Below, piece after piece: positions 45,652 through 55,394 of a stretch of 64,000 bases of DNA. Numbering within the stretch: the first letter of the stretch is position 1; every line of letters starts with the position of its first letter. The notes beneath the pieces were generated by a model that worked only from the letters and a program-made list of their open reading frames with translations, made no database searches and had not been told where the DNA came from. Location of the stretch: assembly GCA_018268465.1 (NCBI GenBank), contig JAFDWN010000035.1:57098-121097 (forward strand), read 5' to 3'. The position numbers were made by a program, and so were the translations under genes. Source of the stretch: Actinomycetota bacterium. GTDB lineage: Bacteria; Actinomycetota; Actinomycetes; Mycobacteriales; Mycobacteriaceae.

Positions 45652-48600
45652 GTGACGATCTACGAGCACGACAGGGTATCGGCCGGTTGGGACGGCGAAT
45701 CGGATTCGGCGAAGTCCACCCACGCCCTGGTGGATCGTCTCACCGCCGGAGAGCCGTTCGCCGTCGCGTTCGGCGGCCAGGGCAGCGCATGGCTGGAGAC
45801 CCTCGAGGAGCTGGTGTCGGCCGCGGGGATCGAAGCCGAACTGGCGACGCTGGCCGGTGAGGCCGCGCTCATGCTCGAGCCGGTCGCCAAGGAGCTCGTC
45901 GTCGTCCGGCCGATCGGCTTCGAGCCGCTGCAGTGGGTCCGCGCGCTCGCCGCCGAGGAGCCCGTACCGACGGCCAAGCAACTCACCTCCGCCGCCGTCT
46001 CGGTGCCCGGCGTCCTGCTGACCCAGATCGCCGCCATCCGCGCGCTGGCCCGCCAGGGTATGGATCTGCAGGAGACGCCGCCCGTCGCCGTCGCAGGGCA
46101 CTCACAGGGCGTGCTGGCCGTCGAGGCGCTCGCCGCCGCCGGTGCCAAGGATGTCGAACTGCTCGTGCTGGCGCAGCTGATCGGTGCCGCGGGCACCCTG
46201 GTCGCGCGCCGCCGGGGTATCACCGTGCTCGGCGACCGTCCGCCGATGGTCTCGGTGACCAACGCCGAACCCGAGCGGATCTACGAACTGCTCCAGGAAT
46301 TCAGCCAGGACGTCCGCACGGTGCTGCCGCCCGTGCTGTCCATCCGTAACGGCCGCCGCTCGGTCGTCATCACCGGCACGCCCGAACAGCTGTCGCGGTT
46401 CGAGCTGTACTGCACCCAGATCTCGGAGAAGGAAGAAGCCGAGCGCAAGAACAAGCTGCGCGGCGGCGCCATCTTCAGCCCGGTCTTCGACGCGGTCCAG
46501 GTCGAGGTCGGCTTCCACACCCCGCGTCTGTCCGACGGCATCGAGATCGTCGGCCGCTGGGCCGAGGCCGTCGGCATCGACGCGGACCTGGCCCGCAAGA
46601 TGACCGAGTCGATCCTGGTCGAGCAGGTCGACTGGGTCGACGAGATCAGCGCGCTGAACGACGCCGGCGCCAAGTGGATCCTCGACCTCGGTCCCGGTGA
46701 CATCCTCACCCGCCTGACCGCCCCCGTGATCCGCGGCCTGGGCATCGGCATCGTGCCCGCGGCGACCCGCGGCGGTCAGCGCAACCTGTTCACCGTCGGC
46801 GCGGTCCCGGAGGTCGCCAAGCCGTGGTCGAGCTACGCGCCGTCGGTGGTCACGCTGCCCGACGGTGCGGTCAAGCTGTCGACCAAGTTCACCCGCCTCA
46901 CCGGACGGTCCCCGATCCTGCTGGCCGGCATGACGCCGACCACCGTGGACGCCAAGATCGTCGCGGCCGCCGCCAACGCCGGGCACTGGGCCGAACTGGC
47001 CGGCGGTGGCCAGGTCACCGAAGAGGTCTTCAACGACCGCGTCGCCGAGCTCACCACGCTGCTCGAACCCGGCCGCGCCATCCAGTTCAACTCGCTGTTC
47101 CTCGACCCGTACCTGTGGAAGCTGCAGGTCGGCGGCAAGCGCCTGGTACAGCGGGCCCGCCAGTCCGGTGCGCCGATCGACGGCCTCATCGTCACCGCGG
47201 GCATCCCCGACCTCGAGGAAGCCGTCGAGCTGATCGAGGAACTCAACGGCATCGGCATCGCCCACGTGGTGTTCAAGCCCGGCACCGTCGAGCAGATCCG
47301 TTCGGTCATCCGCATCGCCGCCGAAGTTCCCACCAAACCCGTCATCGCCCACATCGAGGGCGGCCGCGCCGGTGGCCACCACTCGTGGGAGGACCTCGAC
47401 GACCTGCTCCTGGCCACCTACTCCGAGCTGCGTGGCCGCTCCAACATCACCGTCTGCGTCGGCGGCGGCGTCGGCACCCCGGAACGGGCCGCCGAGTACC
47501 TGTCCGGCCAGTGGTCGCAGGCATACGGATTCCCGCTGATGCCCGTCGACGGCATCCTCGTCGGCACCGCCGCCATGGCGACCCTCGAGTCCACCACCAG
47601 CCCGCAGGTCAAGCAGATGCTGGTGGACACCCGGGGCACCGACCATTGGGTCGGCGCCGGAAAAGCCCAGGGCGGCATGGCCTCCGGGCGCAGTCAGCTC
47701 GGTGCGGACATCCACGAGATCGACAACACCGCCTCGCGCTGCGGCCGTCTGCTCGACGAGGTCGCCGGTGACGCCGACGCCGTCGCCGAGCGCCGCGACG
47801 AGATCATCGCCGCGATGGCCAACACCGCCAAGCCGTATTTCGGTGACATCGCCGACATGACCTACCTGCAGTGGCTGCAGCGCTACGTCGAGCTGGCGAT
47901 CGGCGACGGGAGCAGCACCGCCGACACCAAGAAGGCCGACTCGCCGTGGCTGGACATCACGTGGCGGGACCGGTTCGCCGAGATGCTGCAGCGCGCCGAG
48001 GCGCGGCTGCACGCAAACGACGTCGGCCCGATCGACACCCTCTACGGCGCAACCGAAGCCGGTGAGGCGCTGCTGGAGAACCCCGACGCCGCCATCGCCG
48101 CGCTGCTGGCCGCCTACCCGGACGCCGGCACGGTCACGCTGCATCCCGCCGACGTGCCCTTCTTCGTCCAGCTGTGCAAGACGCTCGGCAAGCCGGTGAA
48201 CTTCGTGCCGGTCATCGACAAGGATGTGCGCCGCTGGTGGCGCAGCGATTCGCTGTGGCAGGCGCACGACGCGCGCTACGACGCCGACCAGGTGTGCATC
48301 ATCCCGGGCACCCAGTCGGTGGTGGGGATCACCCGCGTCGACGAGCCGGTCGGCGAATTGCTCGATCGTTTCGAGAAGGCCGCGATCGACGAGGTGCTCG
48401 CCACCGGCGGTCAGCCCGTCGCCGTCATCTCGCGTCTGCATGACGTCGACGGTCCGCTGGCACTCGTACTCGCCTCGCCCGACGTGTTGTGGGCCGGCCG
48501 CACCGCCACCAACCCGGTCCACCGCATCGCCGCTCCCGCCGAGTGGCAGGTGCACGAAAACGGCACCGCCACACACCATTCCACCGGTGCGCGGCTGGAG

Positions 48601-51600
48601 GTCGTGTCCGCAGACACAGTTGTGCTGAACGTGCCGCTGTCAGACACGTGGATCGCCATCACGTTCACACTGCCCACCACCACCGCCGACGGCGGTGCCC
48701 CCGTCGTCTCCACCGAGGACGCCGCCACCGCCATGCGTGCGGTGCTGGCGATCGCCGCCGACGTGGCCGGTCCCGACGCGCTGCCCGAGGTCGTGAACGG
48801 CGCGACGACGGTGACGGTGGCGTGGGATCCCGAGCGCGTGGCCGATCACACCGGCGTCACCGCGACGTTCGGCGCTCCGCTGGCCCCGACGCTGACCATC
48901 GTGCCCGACGCGCTGGTGGGCCGCTGCTGGCCGGCCGTCTTCGCCGCGATCGGTTCGGCGGCCACCGACTCCGGCTTCCCGGTCGTCGAGGGCCTGCTGA
49001 GCCTGGTGCACCTGGACCACGCCGCACAGCTGATCAAGCCGCTGCCGACGGTTCCGGCCGAATTGACCGTGACCGCAACGGCTTCGGCGGCCTACGACAC
49101 CGAGGTGGGCCGCGTGGTCCCGGTGTCGGTGACCGTTGCCGATGCCGATGGCACCGTGCTGGCCACCCTCGAAGAGCGTTTCGCGATCCGCGGCCGCACT
49201 GGTGGGGCCGAATTGGCCGACCCGCTGCGCGCCGGGGGAGCGGTGTCGGACAACGCCACCGACACACCGCGCCGCCGTCGCCGCGACATCACGCTGACCG
49301 CGCCCATCGACATGCGGCCGTTCGCGGTGGTCTCCGGTGACCACAACCCGATCCATACCGACAAGGCGGCCGCACTGCTAGCGGGCCTGGAATCGCCCAT
49401 CGTGCACGGCATGTGGCTGTCGGCGGCTGCCCAGCACGTCGCCACCGCCACCGACGGAAAGCCGATGCCGCCCGCCAAACTGATCGGCTGGACGGCGCGC
49501 TTCCTGGGCATGGTCATGCCCGGCGACGAGGTCGACTTCCGCGTCGACCGGGTGGGTGTCGATCTCGGCGGTGAGGTGCTGGAGATCTCGGCGCGGGTCG
49601 GCTCCGACCTGAAGATGTCGGCAACCGCCCGGCTGGCTTCGCCCAAGACCGTCTACGCCTTCCCGGGTCAGGGCATCCAGTCCAAGGGCATGGGCATGGA
49701 CGTGCGTGCCCGTTCCAAGGCCGCCCGCAAGGTCTGGGACAAGGCGGACAAGTTCACCCGCGACACGCTGGGCTTCTCGGTGCTGCATGTGGTGCGGGAC
49801 AACCCCACCAGCCTGATCGCTTCCGGTGTGCACTACCACCACCCCGAGGGCGTGCTCTATCTGACGCAGTTCACCCAGGTGGCGATGGCGACCGTCGCCG
49901 CCGCCCAGGTGGCCGAGATGCGCGAGCAGGGCGCCTTCGTCGAAGGCGCCATCGCCTGCGGGCATTCGGTCGGTGAGTACACCGCCCTGGCTTGCGTGTC
50001 CGGCGTGTACGAACTGGAAGGCCTGCTCGAAGCGGTCTTCCACCGCGGCAGCAAGATGCACGACATCGTGCCCCGCGACTCGCAGGGCCGCTCGAACTAC
50101 CGGATGGCGGCGATCCGCCCGTCGCAGATCGACCTCGACGACGCCGACGTCAAGGCCTTCGTGGCCGGAATCTCCGAAGAGACCGGAGAATTCCTGGAGA
50201 TCGTCAACTTCAACCTGCGCGGTTCGCAGTACGCCATCGCCGGCACCGTCGCCGGCCTGGAGGCACTGGAGGCCGAGGTCGAGCGCCGTCGCGAACTCGC
50301 CGGTGGCAGAAGGTCGTTCATCCTGGTTCCCGGTATCGACGTACCGTTCCACTCCAGTGTGCTGCGCGTCGGCGTCGCCGACTTCCGCCGTGCCCTGGAG
50401 CGGGTCATGCCCGAAGGTAAGGACCCCGAACTCGTTGTCGGGCGCTACATCCCGAACCTGGTGCCGCGGCCGTTCACCCTGGACCGCGACTTCATCCAGG
50501 AGATCCGCGACCTGGTGCCCGCCGAGCCGCTCGACGAGATCCTGGCCGACTACGACACGTGGCTCAACGAGAAGCCCGCGGAGTTGTGCCGCAAGATCAT
50601 CATCGAGCTGTTGGCCTGGCAGTTCGCCAGCCCGGTGCGGTGGATCGAGACCCAGGATCTGCTGTTCATCGAGGAGGCCGCGGGCGGTCTGGGTGTCGAA
50701 CGGTTCGTCGAGATCGGCGTGAAATCCGCCCCGACGGTTGCCGGTCTGGCCACCAACACGCTCAAGCTGCCCGAATACGCCCACAGCACAGTGGAAGTGC
50801 TCAACGCGGAGCGTGACGCCGCGGTGCTGTTCGCCAGTGACGAGGATCCGGCGTCGGATTCCGATATCGACGAGGCACCGGCGAGCGCGCCCGCCCCGGC
50901 GGCGCCCGCTGCCGAGTCCGCGCCCGCACCGGCGGCCGCCCCCGCACCGGCGGCCGGCGGACCGCGCCCGGACGACATCGCGTTCGACGCGGCCGATGCC
51001 ACGGTGGCGCTCATCGCGCTCTCGGCCAAGATCCGCATCGACCAGATCGAGGCGCTGGACTCCATCGAGACCATCACCGACGGTGCGTCCTCGCGGCGCA
51101 ACCAGATGCTCGTCGACCTCGGGTCCGAATTGAATCTCGGCGCCATCGACGGTGCCGCCGAAGCCGACCTGGCCGGACTGAAGGGGCAGGTCACCAAGCT
51201 GGCCCGCACGTACAAGCCGTTCGGTCCGGTGCTGTCGGATGCGATCAACGACCAGCTGCGCACGGTGCTCGGCCCGTCGGGTAAGCGGCCGGCCTACATC
51301 ACCGAGCGCGTCACCAAGACGTGGCAGCTGGGTGGCGGCTGGGCCAAACATGCGATCGTCGAGGTCGCGCTGGGCACCCGCGAAGGCTCCAGCGTGCGCG
51401 GCGGCGCCCTGGGCGGTCTCAACGACGGTGCGCTGGCCGACGCCAACGCCGTGGACCGGGCGATCGACTCCGCGGTGAGCGCGATCGGCGCCCGCAAGGG
51501 CATCCCGGTGTCGCTGCCGTCCGCGGGCGGTGGAGGCGGCGGGGTCGTCGACTCCGCGGCGCTGGGCGAATTCGCCGACAAGGTCACCGGCCCCGACGGT

Positions 51601-54600
51601 GTGCTGGCCTCGGCCGCGCGCCTGGTGCTCGGACAGCTCGGCCTGGACACCCCGGTCACCGCGGCGCAGAACGTCAACGACGCCGACCTGGTCGACCTGG
51701 TCAGCGCCGAACTCGGTTCGGACTGGCCGCGTCTGGTGGCGCCGTCGTTCGACGCGCGCAAGGCCGTCGTGCTCGACGACCGCTGGGCCAGCGCCCGCGA
51801 GGATCTGGTGCGGCTGTGGCTCGTCGAGGACGGCGAGATCGACGCCGACTGGCAGCGCCTGTCGGAGCGGTTCGAGGGCGCCGGCCACACCGTGGCCACC
51901 CAGGCCAGCTGGTGGCAGGGTAAGGCGCTGGCGGCGGGACGCACCGTCCACGCGTCGCTGTACGGCCGCATCGCGGCCGGCGCGGAGAACCCGGATGCGG
52001 GCCGCTACAGCGAGGAGATCGCGGTGGTTACCGGCGCCTCCAAGGGGTCGATCGCGGCCGCGGTGGTGGCCCAGCTGCTCGACGGCGGCGCGACGGTGAT
52101 CGCCACGACGTCCAAGCTCGACGACAGCCGCCTGGCGTTCTACAAGGAGCTCTACCGCGAAAACGCGCGGTTCGGCGCCACGCTGTGGATCGTGCCCGCC
52201 AACATGGCCTCCTACGCCGACGTCGACGCACTCGTCGAATGGGTGGGCAACGAGCAGGTCGAGAGTCTTGGCCCCAAGTCCATGCACGTCAAGGATGCCC
52301 AGACACCGACGCTGCTGTTCCCGTTCGCCGCACCGCGGGTCGCCGGGGACATGTCGGAGGCCGGTTCGCGCTCCGAGATGGAGATGAAGGTGCTGCTGTG
52401 GGCCGTGGAACGGCTCATCGGCGGACTGTCGACCATCGGCGCCGAACGCGACATCGCCTCGCGGCTGCATGTCGTGCTGCCCGGTTCACCCAACCGCGGC
52501 ATGTTCGGCGGTGACGGCGCCTACGGCGAGTCCAAGGCCGCGCTGGATGCGGTCGTGGCCCGCTGGAGCGCGGAAACTTCGTGGGCGCAACGCGTCACGC
52601 TCGCCCATGCGCTGATCGGTTGGACCAAGGGCACCGGGCTGATGGGTCACAACGACGCCATCGTCGGTGCGGTCGAGAAGGCCGGGGTCACCACCTACAC
52701 CACCGCGGAGATGGCGGCCATGCTGCTGGATCTGTGCACGGTCGACGCCAAGGTGTCCGCCGCGGCCACGCCGATCAAGGTCGACCTCACCGGCGGTCTC
52801 GGCGGGGTCAAGCTGGACATGGCCGCGCTGGCCGCGGAGGCCCGCGAGGAGATGCTCGCCGCGGCGTCGGCGGACGCCGATGAGGACGATCTGGACGGCA
52901 CCATCTCGGCGCTGCCGTCGCCGCCGCGCGGCTACACCCCGGCACCGCCGCCGGCGTGGGGCGACCTCGACGTCGACCCCGCCGACCTGGTGGTCATCGT
53001 CGGTGGCGCCGAACTCGGCCCGTACGGCTCGTCGCGCACGCGCTTCGAGATGGAGGTCGACAACGAGTTGTCGGCGGCCGGTGTGCTCGAACTGGCGTGG
53101 ACGACCGGGCTGATCACGTGGGAGGACGACCCCAAGCCGGGTTGGTACGACACCGCCAGCGGTGATCTGGTGCCCGAGGCCGAACTGGTCGAGCGTTACC
53201 ACGACGCGGTCGTGGAGCGTTGCGGCATCAGGGAATTCGTGGACGACGGCGCGATCGATCCGGATCACGCTTCGCCGCTGCTGGTTTCGGTGTTCCTGGA
53301 CAAGGACTTCTCGTTCGTGGTGTCCAGCGAGGCCGACGCCCGCGCCTTCGTCGAGTTCGATCCCGAGCACACCGTCACCCGGCCGGTGCCGGATTCGTCG
53401 GACTGGCAGGTGATCCGCAAGGCGGGCACCGAGATTCGGGTGCCGCGTAAGACCAAGCTGTCGCGGACGGTCGGCGCCCAGATCCCCACCGGGTTCGACC
53501 CGACGGTATGGGGTATCACCCCGGACATGGCCAACTCGATCGACCGGGTGGCGCTGTGGAACATCGTCGCGACCGTCGACGCGTTCCTGTCGTCGGGCTT
53601 CACCCCGACCGAGTTGATGCGCTGGGTGCACCCCAGCCTGGTGGCCAGCACCCAGGGCACCGGTATGGGCGGTATGACGTCGATGCAGACGATGTACCAC
53701 GGCAACCTGCTCGGGCGGGCCAAGCCGAATGACATCCTGCAGGAGGTTCTGCCCAACGTCGTTGCCGCGCATGTGGTTCAGAGCTATATCGGCAGCTATG
53801 GCGCAATGATCCACCCGGTCGGCGCGTGCGCCACCGCGGCGGTGTCGGTCGAGGAGGGTGTGGACAAGATCCGCCTCGGCAAGGCCGAACTCGTGGTCGC
53901 GGGCGGCTACGACGACCTGACGCTGGAGGCCATCATCGGCTTCGGTGACATGGCGGCGACCGCCGACACCGAGGTGATGCGCGGCAAGGGCATCAGCGAC
54001 TCCAAGTTCTCGCGCGCCAACGACCGGCGCCGGCTGGGCTTCCTGGAAGCTCAGGGCGGCGGCACGATCCTGCTGGCCCGCGGTGACCTTGCGCTGAAGA
54101 TGGGTTTGCCGGTGCTCGCGGTCGTCGGTTACGCACAGAGCTTCGCCGACGGTGTGCACACCTCCATCCCGGCTCCCGGTCTCGGTGCCCTGGGCGCCGG
54201 CCGCGGCGGCAGGGATTCGGTGCTGGCGCGTTCGCTGGCCAAGCTGGGTGTCGGTGCCGACGACATCGCGGTGATCTCCAAGCACGACACCTCGACGCTG
54301 GCCAACGATCCCAACGAGACCGAGCTGCACGAGCGGCTGGCCGACTCGATGGGCCGGTCCGACGGGGCACCGCTGTTCATCGTCAGCCAGAAGACGCTGA
54401 CCGGCCATTCCAAGGGCGGCGCGGCGGTGTTCCAGATGATGGGTCTGTGCCAGATCCTGCGCGACGGCGTCATCCCGCCCAACCGCAGCCTGGACTGCGT
54501 CGACGAGGAGATGGCCACGTCGGGTCACTTCGTCTGGGTGCGCGAGACGCTGCGGTTCGGCGAGAAGTTCCCGCTGAAGGCCGGTCTGATCACCAGCCTC

Positions 54601-54879
54601 GGGTTCGGGCACGTGTCGGGTCTGATCGCGCTGGTGCATCCGCAGGCGTTCCTGGCGGCTCTGCCCGCCGAGGAGCGTGCGGACTACATCAAGCGGGCCG
54701 AGCAGCGCACGCTGGCGGGTCAGCGCCGGCTGGCGTCGGCGATCGCGGGCGGACGTCCGATGTACGAGCGTCCCGACGGTCGCCGGTTCGACCACGATCG
54801 TCCGGAGAAGCGGCAGGAGGCGGCGATGTTGCTCAACGCGGATTCGCGTCTCGGTGACGACGACGTGTACATCGGCTAA
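45652..54879 (+). CDS. fas: Type I fatty acid synthase (FAS-I), single multidomain chain
   Basis: A 3075-aa multienzyme that makes C16-C26 acyl-CoA from acetyl- and malonyl-CoA, with mycolate precursors among the products. Domain order: acetyltransferase with Ser151 (GHSQG); enoyl reductase near 424 (LAGMTPTTV); dehydratase with His1231 (GDHNPIHTD); malonyl/palmitoyl transferase with Ser1439 (GHSVG); an Ala-Pro linker at ~1745; ACP with phosphopantetheine Ser1825 (DLGSELN); ketoreductase near 2128 (TGASKGS); ketosynthase with Cys2726 (GACATA) and the GHSKGG His. GTG start with an AGGAGAAG site. No frameshift or missing active residue was seen. acpS follows and activates it. Confidence 0.98.
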   Translation: MTIYEHDRVSAGWDGESDSAKSTHALVDRLTAGEPFAVAFGGQGSAWLETLEELVSAAGIEAELATLAGEAALMLEPVAKELVVVRPIGFEPLQWVRALAAEEPVPTAKQLTSAAVSVPGVLLTQIAAIRALARQGMDLQETPPVAVAGHSQGVLAVEALAAAGAKDVELLVLAQLIGAAGTLVARRRGITVLGDRPPMVSVTNAEPERIYELLQEFSQDVRTVLPPVLSIRNGRRSVVITGTPEQLSRFELYCTQISEKEEAERKNKLRGGAIFSPVFDAVQVEVGFHTPRLSDGIEIVGRWAEAVGIDADLARKMTESILVEQVDWVDEISALNDAGAKWILDLGPGDILTRLTAPVIRGLGIGIVPAATRGGQRNLFTVGAVPEVAKPWSSYAPSVVTLPDGAVKLSTKFTRLTGRSPILLAGMTPTTVDAKIVAAAANAGHWAELAGGGQVTEEVFNDRVAELTTLLEPGRAIQFNSLFLDPYLWKLQVGGKRLVQRARQSGAPIDGLIVTAGIPDLEEAVELIEELNGIGIAHVVFKPGTVEQIRSVIRIAAEVPTKPVIAHIEGGRAGGHHSWEDLDDLLLATYSELRGRSNITVCVGGGVGTPERAAEYLSGQWSQAYGFPLMPVDGILVGTAAMATLESTTSPQVKQMLVDTRGTDHWVGAGKAQGGMASGRSQLGADIHEIDNTASRCGRLLDEVAGDADAVAERRDEIIAAMANTAKPYFGDIADMTYLQWLQRYVELAIGDGSSTADTKKADSPWLDITWRDRFAEMLQRAEARLHANDVGPIDTLYGATEAGEALLENPDAAIAALLAAYPDAGTVTLHPADVPFFVQLCKTLGKPVNFVPVIDKDVRRWWRSDSLWQAHDARYDADQVCIIPGTQSVVGITRVDEPVGELLDRFEKAAIDEVLATGGQPVAVISRLHDVDGPLALVLASPDVLWAGRTATNPVHRIAAPAEWQVHENGTATHHSTGARLEVVSADTVVLNVPLSDTWIAITFTLPTTTADGGAPVVSTEDAATAMRAVLAIAADVAGPDALPEVVNGATTVTVAWDPERVADHTGVTATFGAPLAPTLTIVPDALVGRCWPAVFAAIGSAATDSGFPVVEGLLSLVHLDHAAQLIKPLPTVPAELTVTATASAAYDTEVGRVVPVSVTVADADGTVLATLEERFAIRGRTGGAELADPLRAGGAVSDNATDTPRRRRRDITLTAPIDMRPFAVVSGDHNPIHTDKAAALLAGLESPIVHGMWLSAAAQHVATATDGKPMPPAKLIGWTARFLGMVMPGDEVDFRVDRVGVDLGGEVLEISARVGSDLKMSATARLASPKTVYAFPGQGIQSKGMGMDVRARSKAARKVWDKADKFTRDTLGFSVLHVVRDNPTSLIASGVHYHHPEGVLYLTQFTQVAMATVAAAQVAEMREQGAFVEGAIACGHSVGEYTALACVSGVYELEGLLEAVFHRGSKMHDIVPRDSQGRSNYRMAAIRPSQIDLDDADVKAFVAGISEETGEFLEIVNFNLRGSQYAIAGTVAGLEALEAEVERRRELAGGRRSFILVPGIDVPFHSSVLRVGVADFRRALERVMPEGKDPELVVGRYIPNLVPRPFTLDRDFIQEIRDLVPAEPLDEILADYDTWLNEKPAELCRKIIIELLAWQFASPVRWIETQDLLFIEEAAGGLGVERFVEIGVKSAPTVAGLATNTLKLPEYAHSTVEVLNAERDAAVLFASDEDPASDSDIDEAPASAPAPAAPAAESAPAPAAAPAPAAGGPRPDDIAFDAADATVALIALSAKIRIDQIEALDSIETITDGASSRRNQMLVDLGSELNLGAIDGAAEADLAGLKGQVTKLARTYKPFGPVLSDAINDQLRTVLGPSGKRPAYITERVTKTWQLGGGWAKHAIVEVALGTREGSSVRGGALGGLNDGALADANAVDRAIDSAVSAIGARKGIPVSLPSAGGGGGGVVDSAALGEFADKVTGPDGVLASAARLVLGQLGLDTPVTAAQNVNDADLVDLVSAELGSDWPRLVAPSFDARKAVVLDDRWASAREDLVRLWLVEDGEIDADWQRLSERFEGAGHTVATQASWWQGKALAAGRTVHASLYGRIAAGAENPDAGRYSEEIAVVTGASKGSIAAAVVAQLLDGGATVIATTSKLDDSRLAFYKELYRENARFGATLWIVPANMASYADVDALVEWVGNEQVESLGPKSMHVKDAQTPTLLFPFAAPRVAGDMSEAGSRSEMEMKVLLWAVERLIGGLSTIGAERDIASRLHVVLPGSPNRGMFGGDGAYGESKAALDAVVARWSAETSWAQRVTLAHALIGWTKGTGLMGHNDAIVGAVEKAGVTTYTTAEMAAMLLDLCTVDAKVSAAATPIKVDLTGGLGGVKLDMAALAAEAREEMLAAASADADEDDLDGTISALPSPPRGYTPAPPPAWGDLDVDPADLVVIVGGAELGPYGSSRTRFEMEVDNELSAAGVLELAWTTGLITWEDDPKPGWYDTASGDLVPEAELVERYHDAVVERCGIREFVDDGAIDPDHASPLLVSVFLDKDFSFVVSSEADARAFVEFDPEHTVTRPVPDSSDWQVIRKAGTEIRVPRKTKLSRTVGAQIPTGFDPTVWGITPDMANSIDRVALWNIVATVDAFLSSGFTPTELMRWVHPSLVASTQGTGMGGMTSMQTMYHGNLLGRAKPNDILQEVLPNVVAAHVVQSYIGSYGAMIHPVGACATAAVSVEEGVDKIRLGKAELVVAGGYDDLTLEAIIGFGDMAATADTEVMRGKGISDSKFSRANDRRRLGFLEAQGGGTILLARGDLALKMGLPVLAVVGYAQSFADGVHTSIPAPGLGALGAGRGGRDSVLARSLAKLGVGADDIAVISKHDTSTLANDPNETELHERLADSMGRSDGAPLFIVSQKTLTGHSKGGAAVFQMMGLCQILRDGVIPPNRSLDCVDEEMATSGHFVWVRETLRFGEKFPLKAGLITSLGFGHVSGLIALVHPQAFLAALPAEERADYIKRAEQRTLAGQRRLASAIAGGRPMYERPDGRRFDHDRPEKRQEAAMLLNADSRLGDDDVYIG

Positions 54880-54889
54880 GGTGCTCGCG
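54877..54889 (+). promoter_or_regulatory. Possible internal -10 box for leaderless acpS
   Basis: TAAGGT (54877-54882) includes the fas stop codon; six bases later comes the acpS GTG. The spacing fits a leaderless start. Co-transcription with fas is also expected. Confidence 0.3.
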
Positions 54890-55281
54890 TGGCGATAGTC
54901 GGAGTGGGGATCGATCTGGTCTCCATTCCCGACTTCGCCGAGCAGGTCGACCAGCCGGGCACGGTGTTCGCGGAGACGTTCACTCCGGGTGAGCGCCGTG
55001 ACGCCGCGGACAAGAGTTCGTTGGCGGCACGGCATCTGGCGGCCCGCTGGGCGGCCAAGGAGGCCGTGATCAAGGCGTGGTCGGGGTCGCGGTTCGCACA
55101 GCGGCCGGTCCTGCCCGAGGGGATCCATCGCGACATCGAGGTGGTCACCGACATGTGGGGCCGGCCCAAGGTGCGGCTGACCGGTGACATCGCCAAGCAT
55201 CTGGCCGCGGTCACCATCCATGTGTCGCTGACCCACGAGGCTGATACCGCCGCGGCGGTGGCGATCCTCGAGGAACGCTGA
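54889..55281 (+). CDS. acpS: Holo-ACP synthase (4'-phosphopantetheinyl transferase)
   Basis: A 130-aa AcpS. GVGIDLVSIPDF holds the first Mg-binding Asp and AARWAAKEAVIKAW the second-site Glu and Lys; THEADTAAAVAI is the C-terminal block. It moves phosphopantetheine from CoA onto the serine of the FAS-I acyl carrier domain. The GTG start lies 9 nt after the fas stop. Confidence 0.96.
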   Translation: MAIVGVGIDLVSIPDFAEQVDQPGTVFAETFTPGERRDAADKSSLAARHLAARWAAKEAVIKAWSGSRFAQRPVLPEGIHRDIEVVTDMWGRPKVRLTGDIAKHLAAVTIHVSLTHEADTAAAVAILEER

Positions 55282-55300
55282 CCGCCCCTCCCCCCTTTTG

Positions 55301-55362
55301 CGCGAGCGTGCGTGTCTGCAGCCGACATGCCGGGTACTTCCGCGAGTTCACGCACGCTCGTG
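55301..55362. repeat. 62-nt palindromic intergenic repeat, copy 2
   Basis: CGAGCGTGCGTG (55303-55314) pairs perfectly with CACGCACGCTCG (55349-55360). It lies between acpS and the M20 peptidase gene and shares its first 19 bases (CGCGAGCGTGCGTGTCTGC) and its total length with the copy at 41785. Confidence 0.8.
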
Positions 55363-55381
55363 CCGGGCGGCGCCCGCCCAC

Positions 55382-55394
55382 TAGCCTGTGGCCA
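55382..55394 (+). promoter_or_regulatory. -10 box for leaderless M20 peptidase transcript
   Basis: TAGCCT (55382-55387), six bases, then the ATG at 55394. Confidence 0.45.

Noticed and set aside
46102-55236. Very long minus-strand reading frames (825, 1030 and 916 codons) opposite fas
   Set aside because: They lie fully across fas, have the biased Gly/Arg/His make-up of antisense frames in high-GC DNA, no motif, and no start with a ribosome-binding site.
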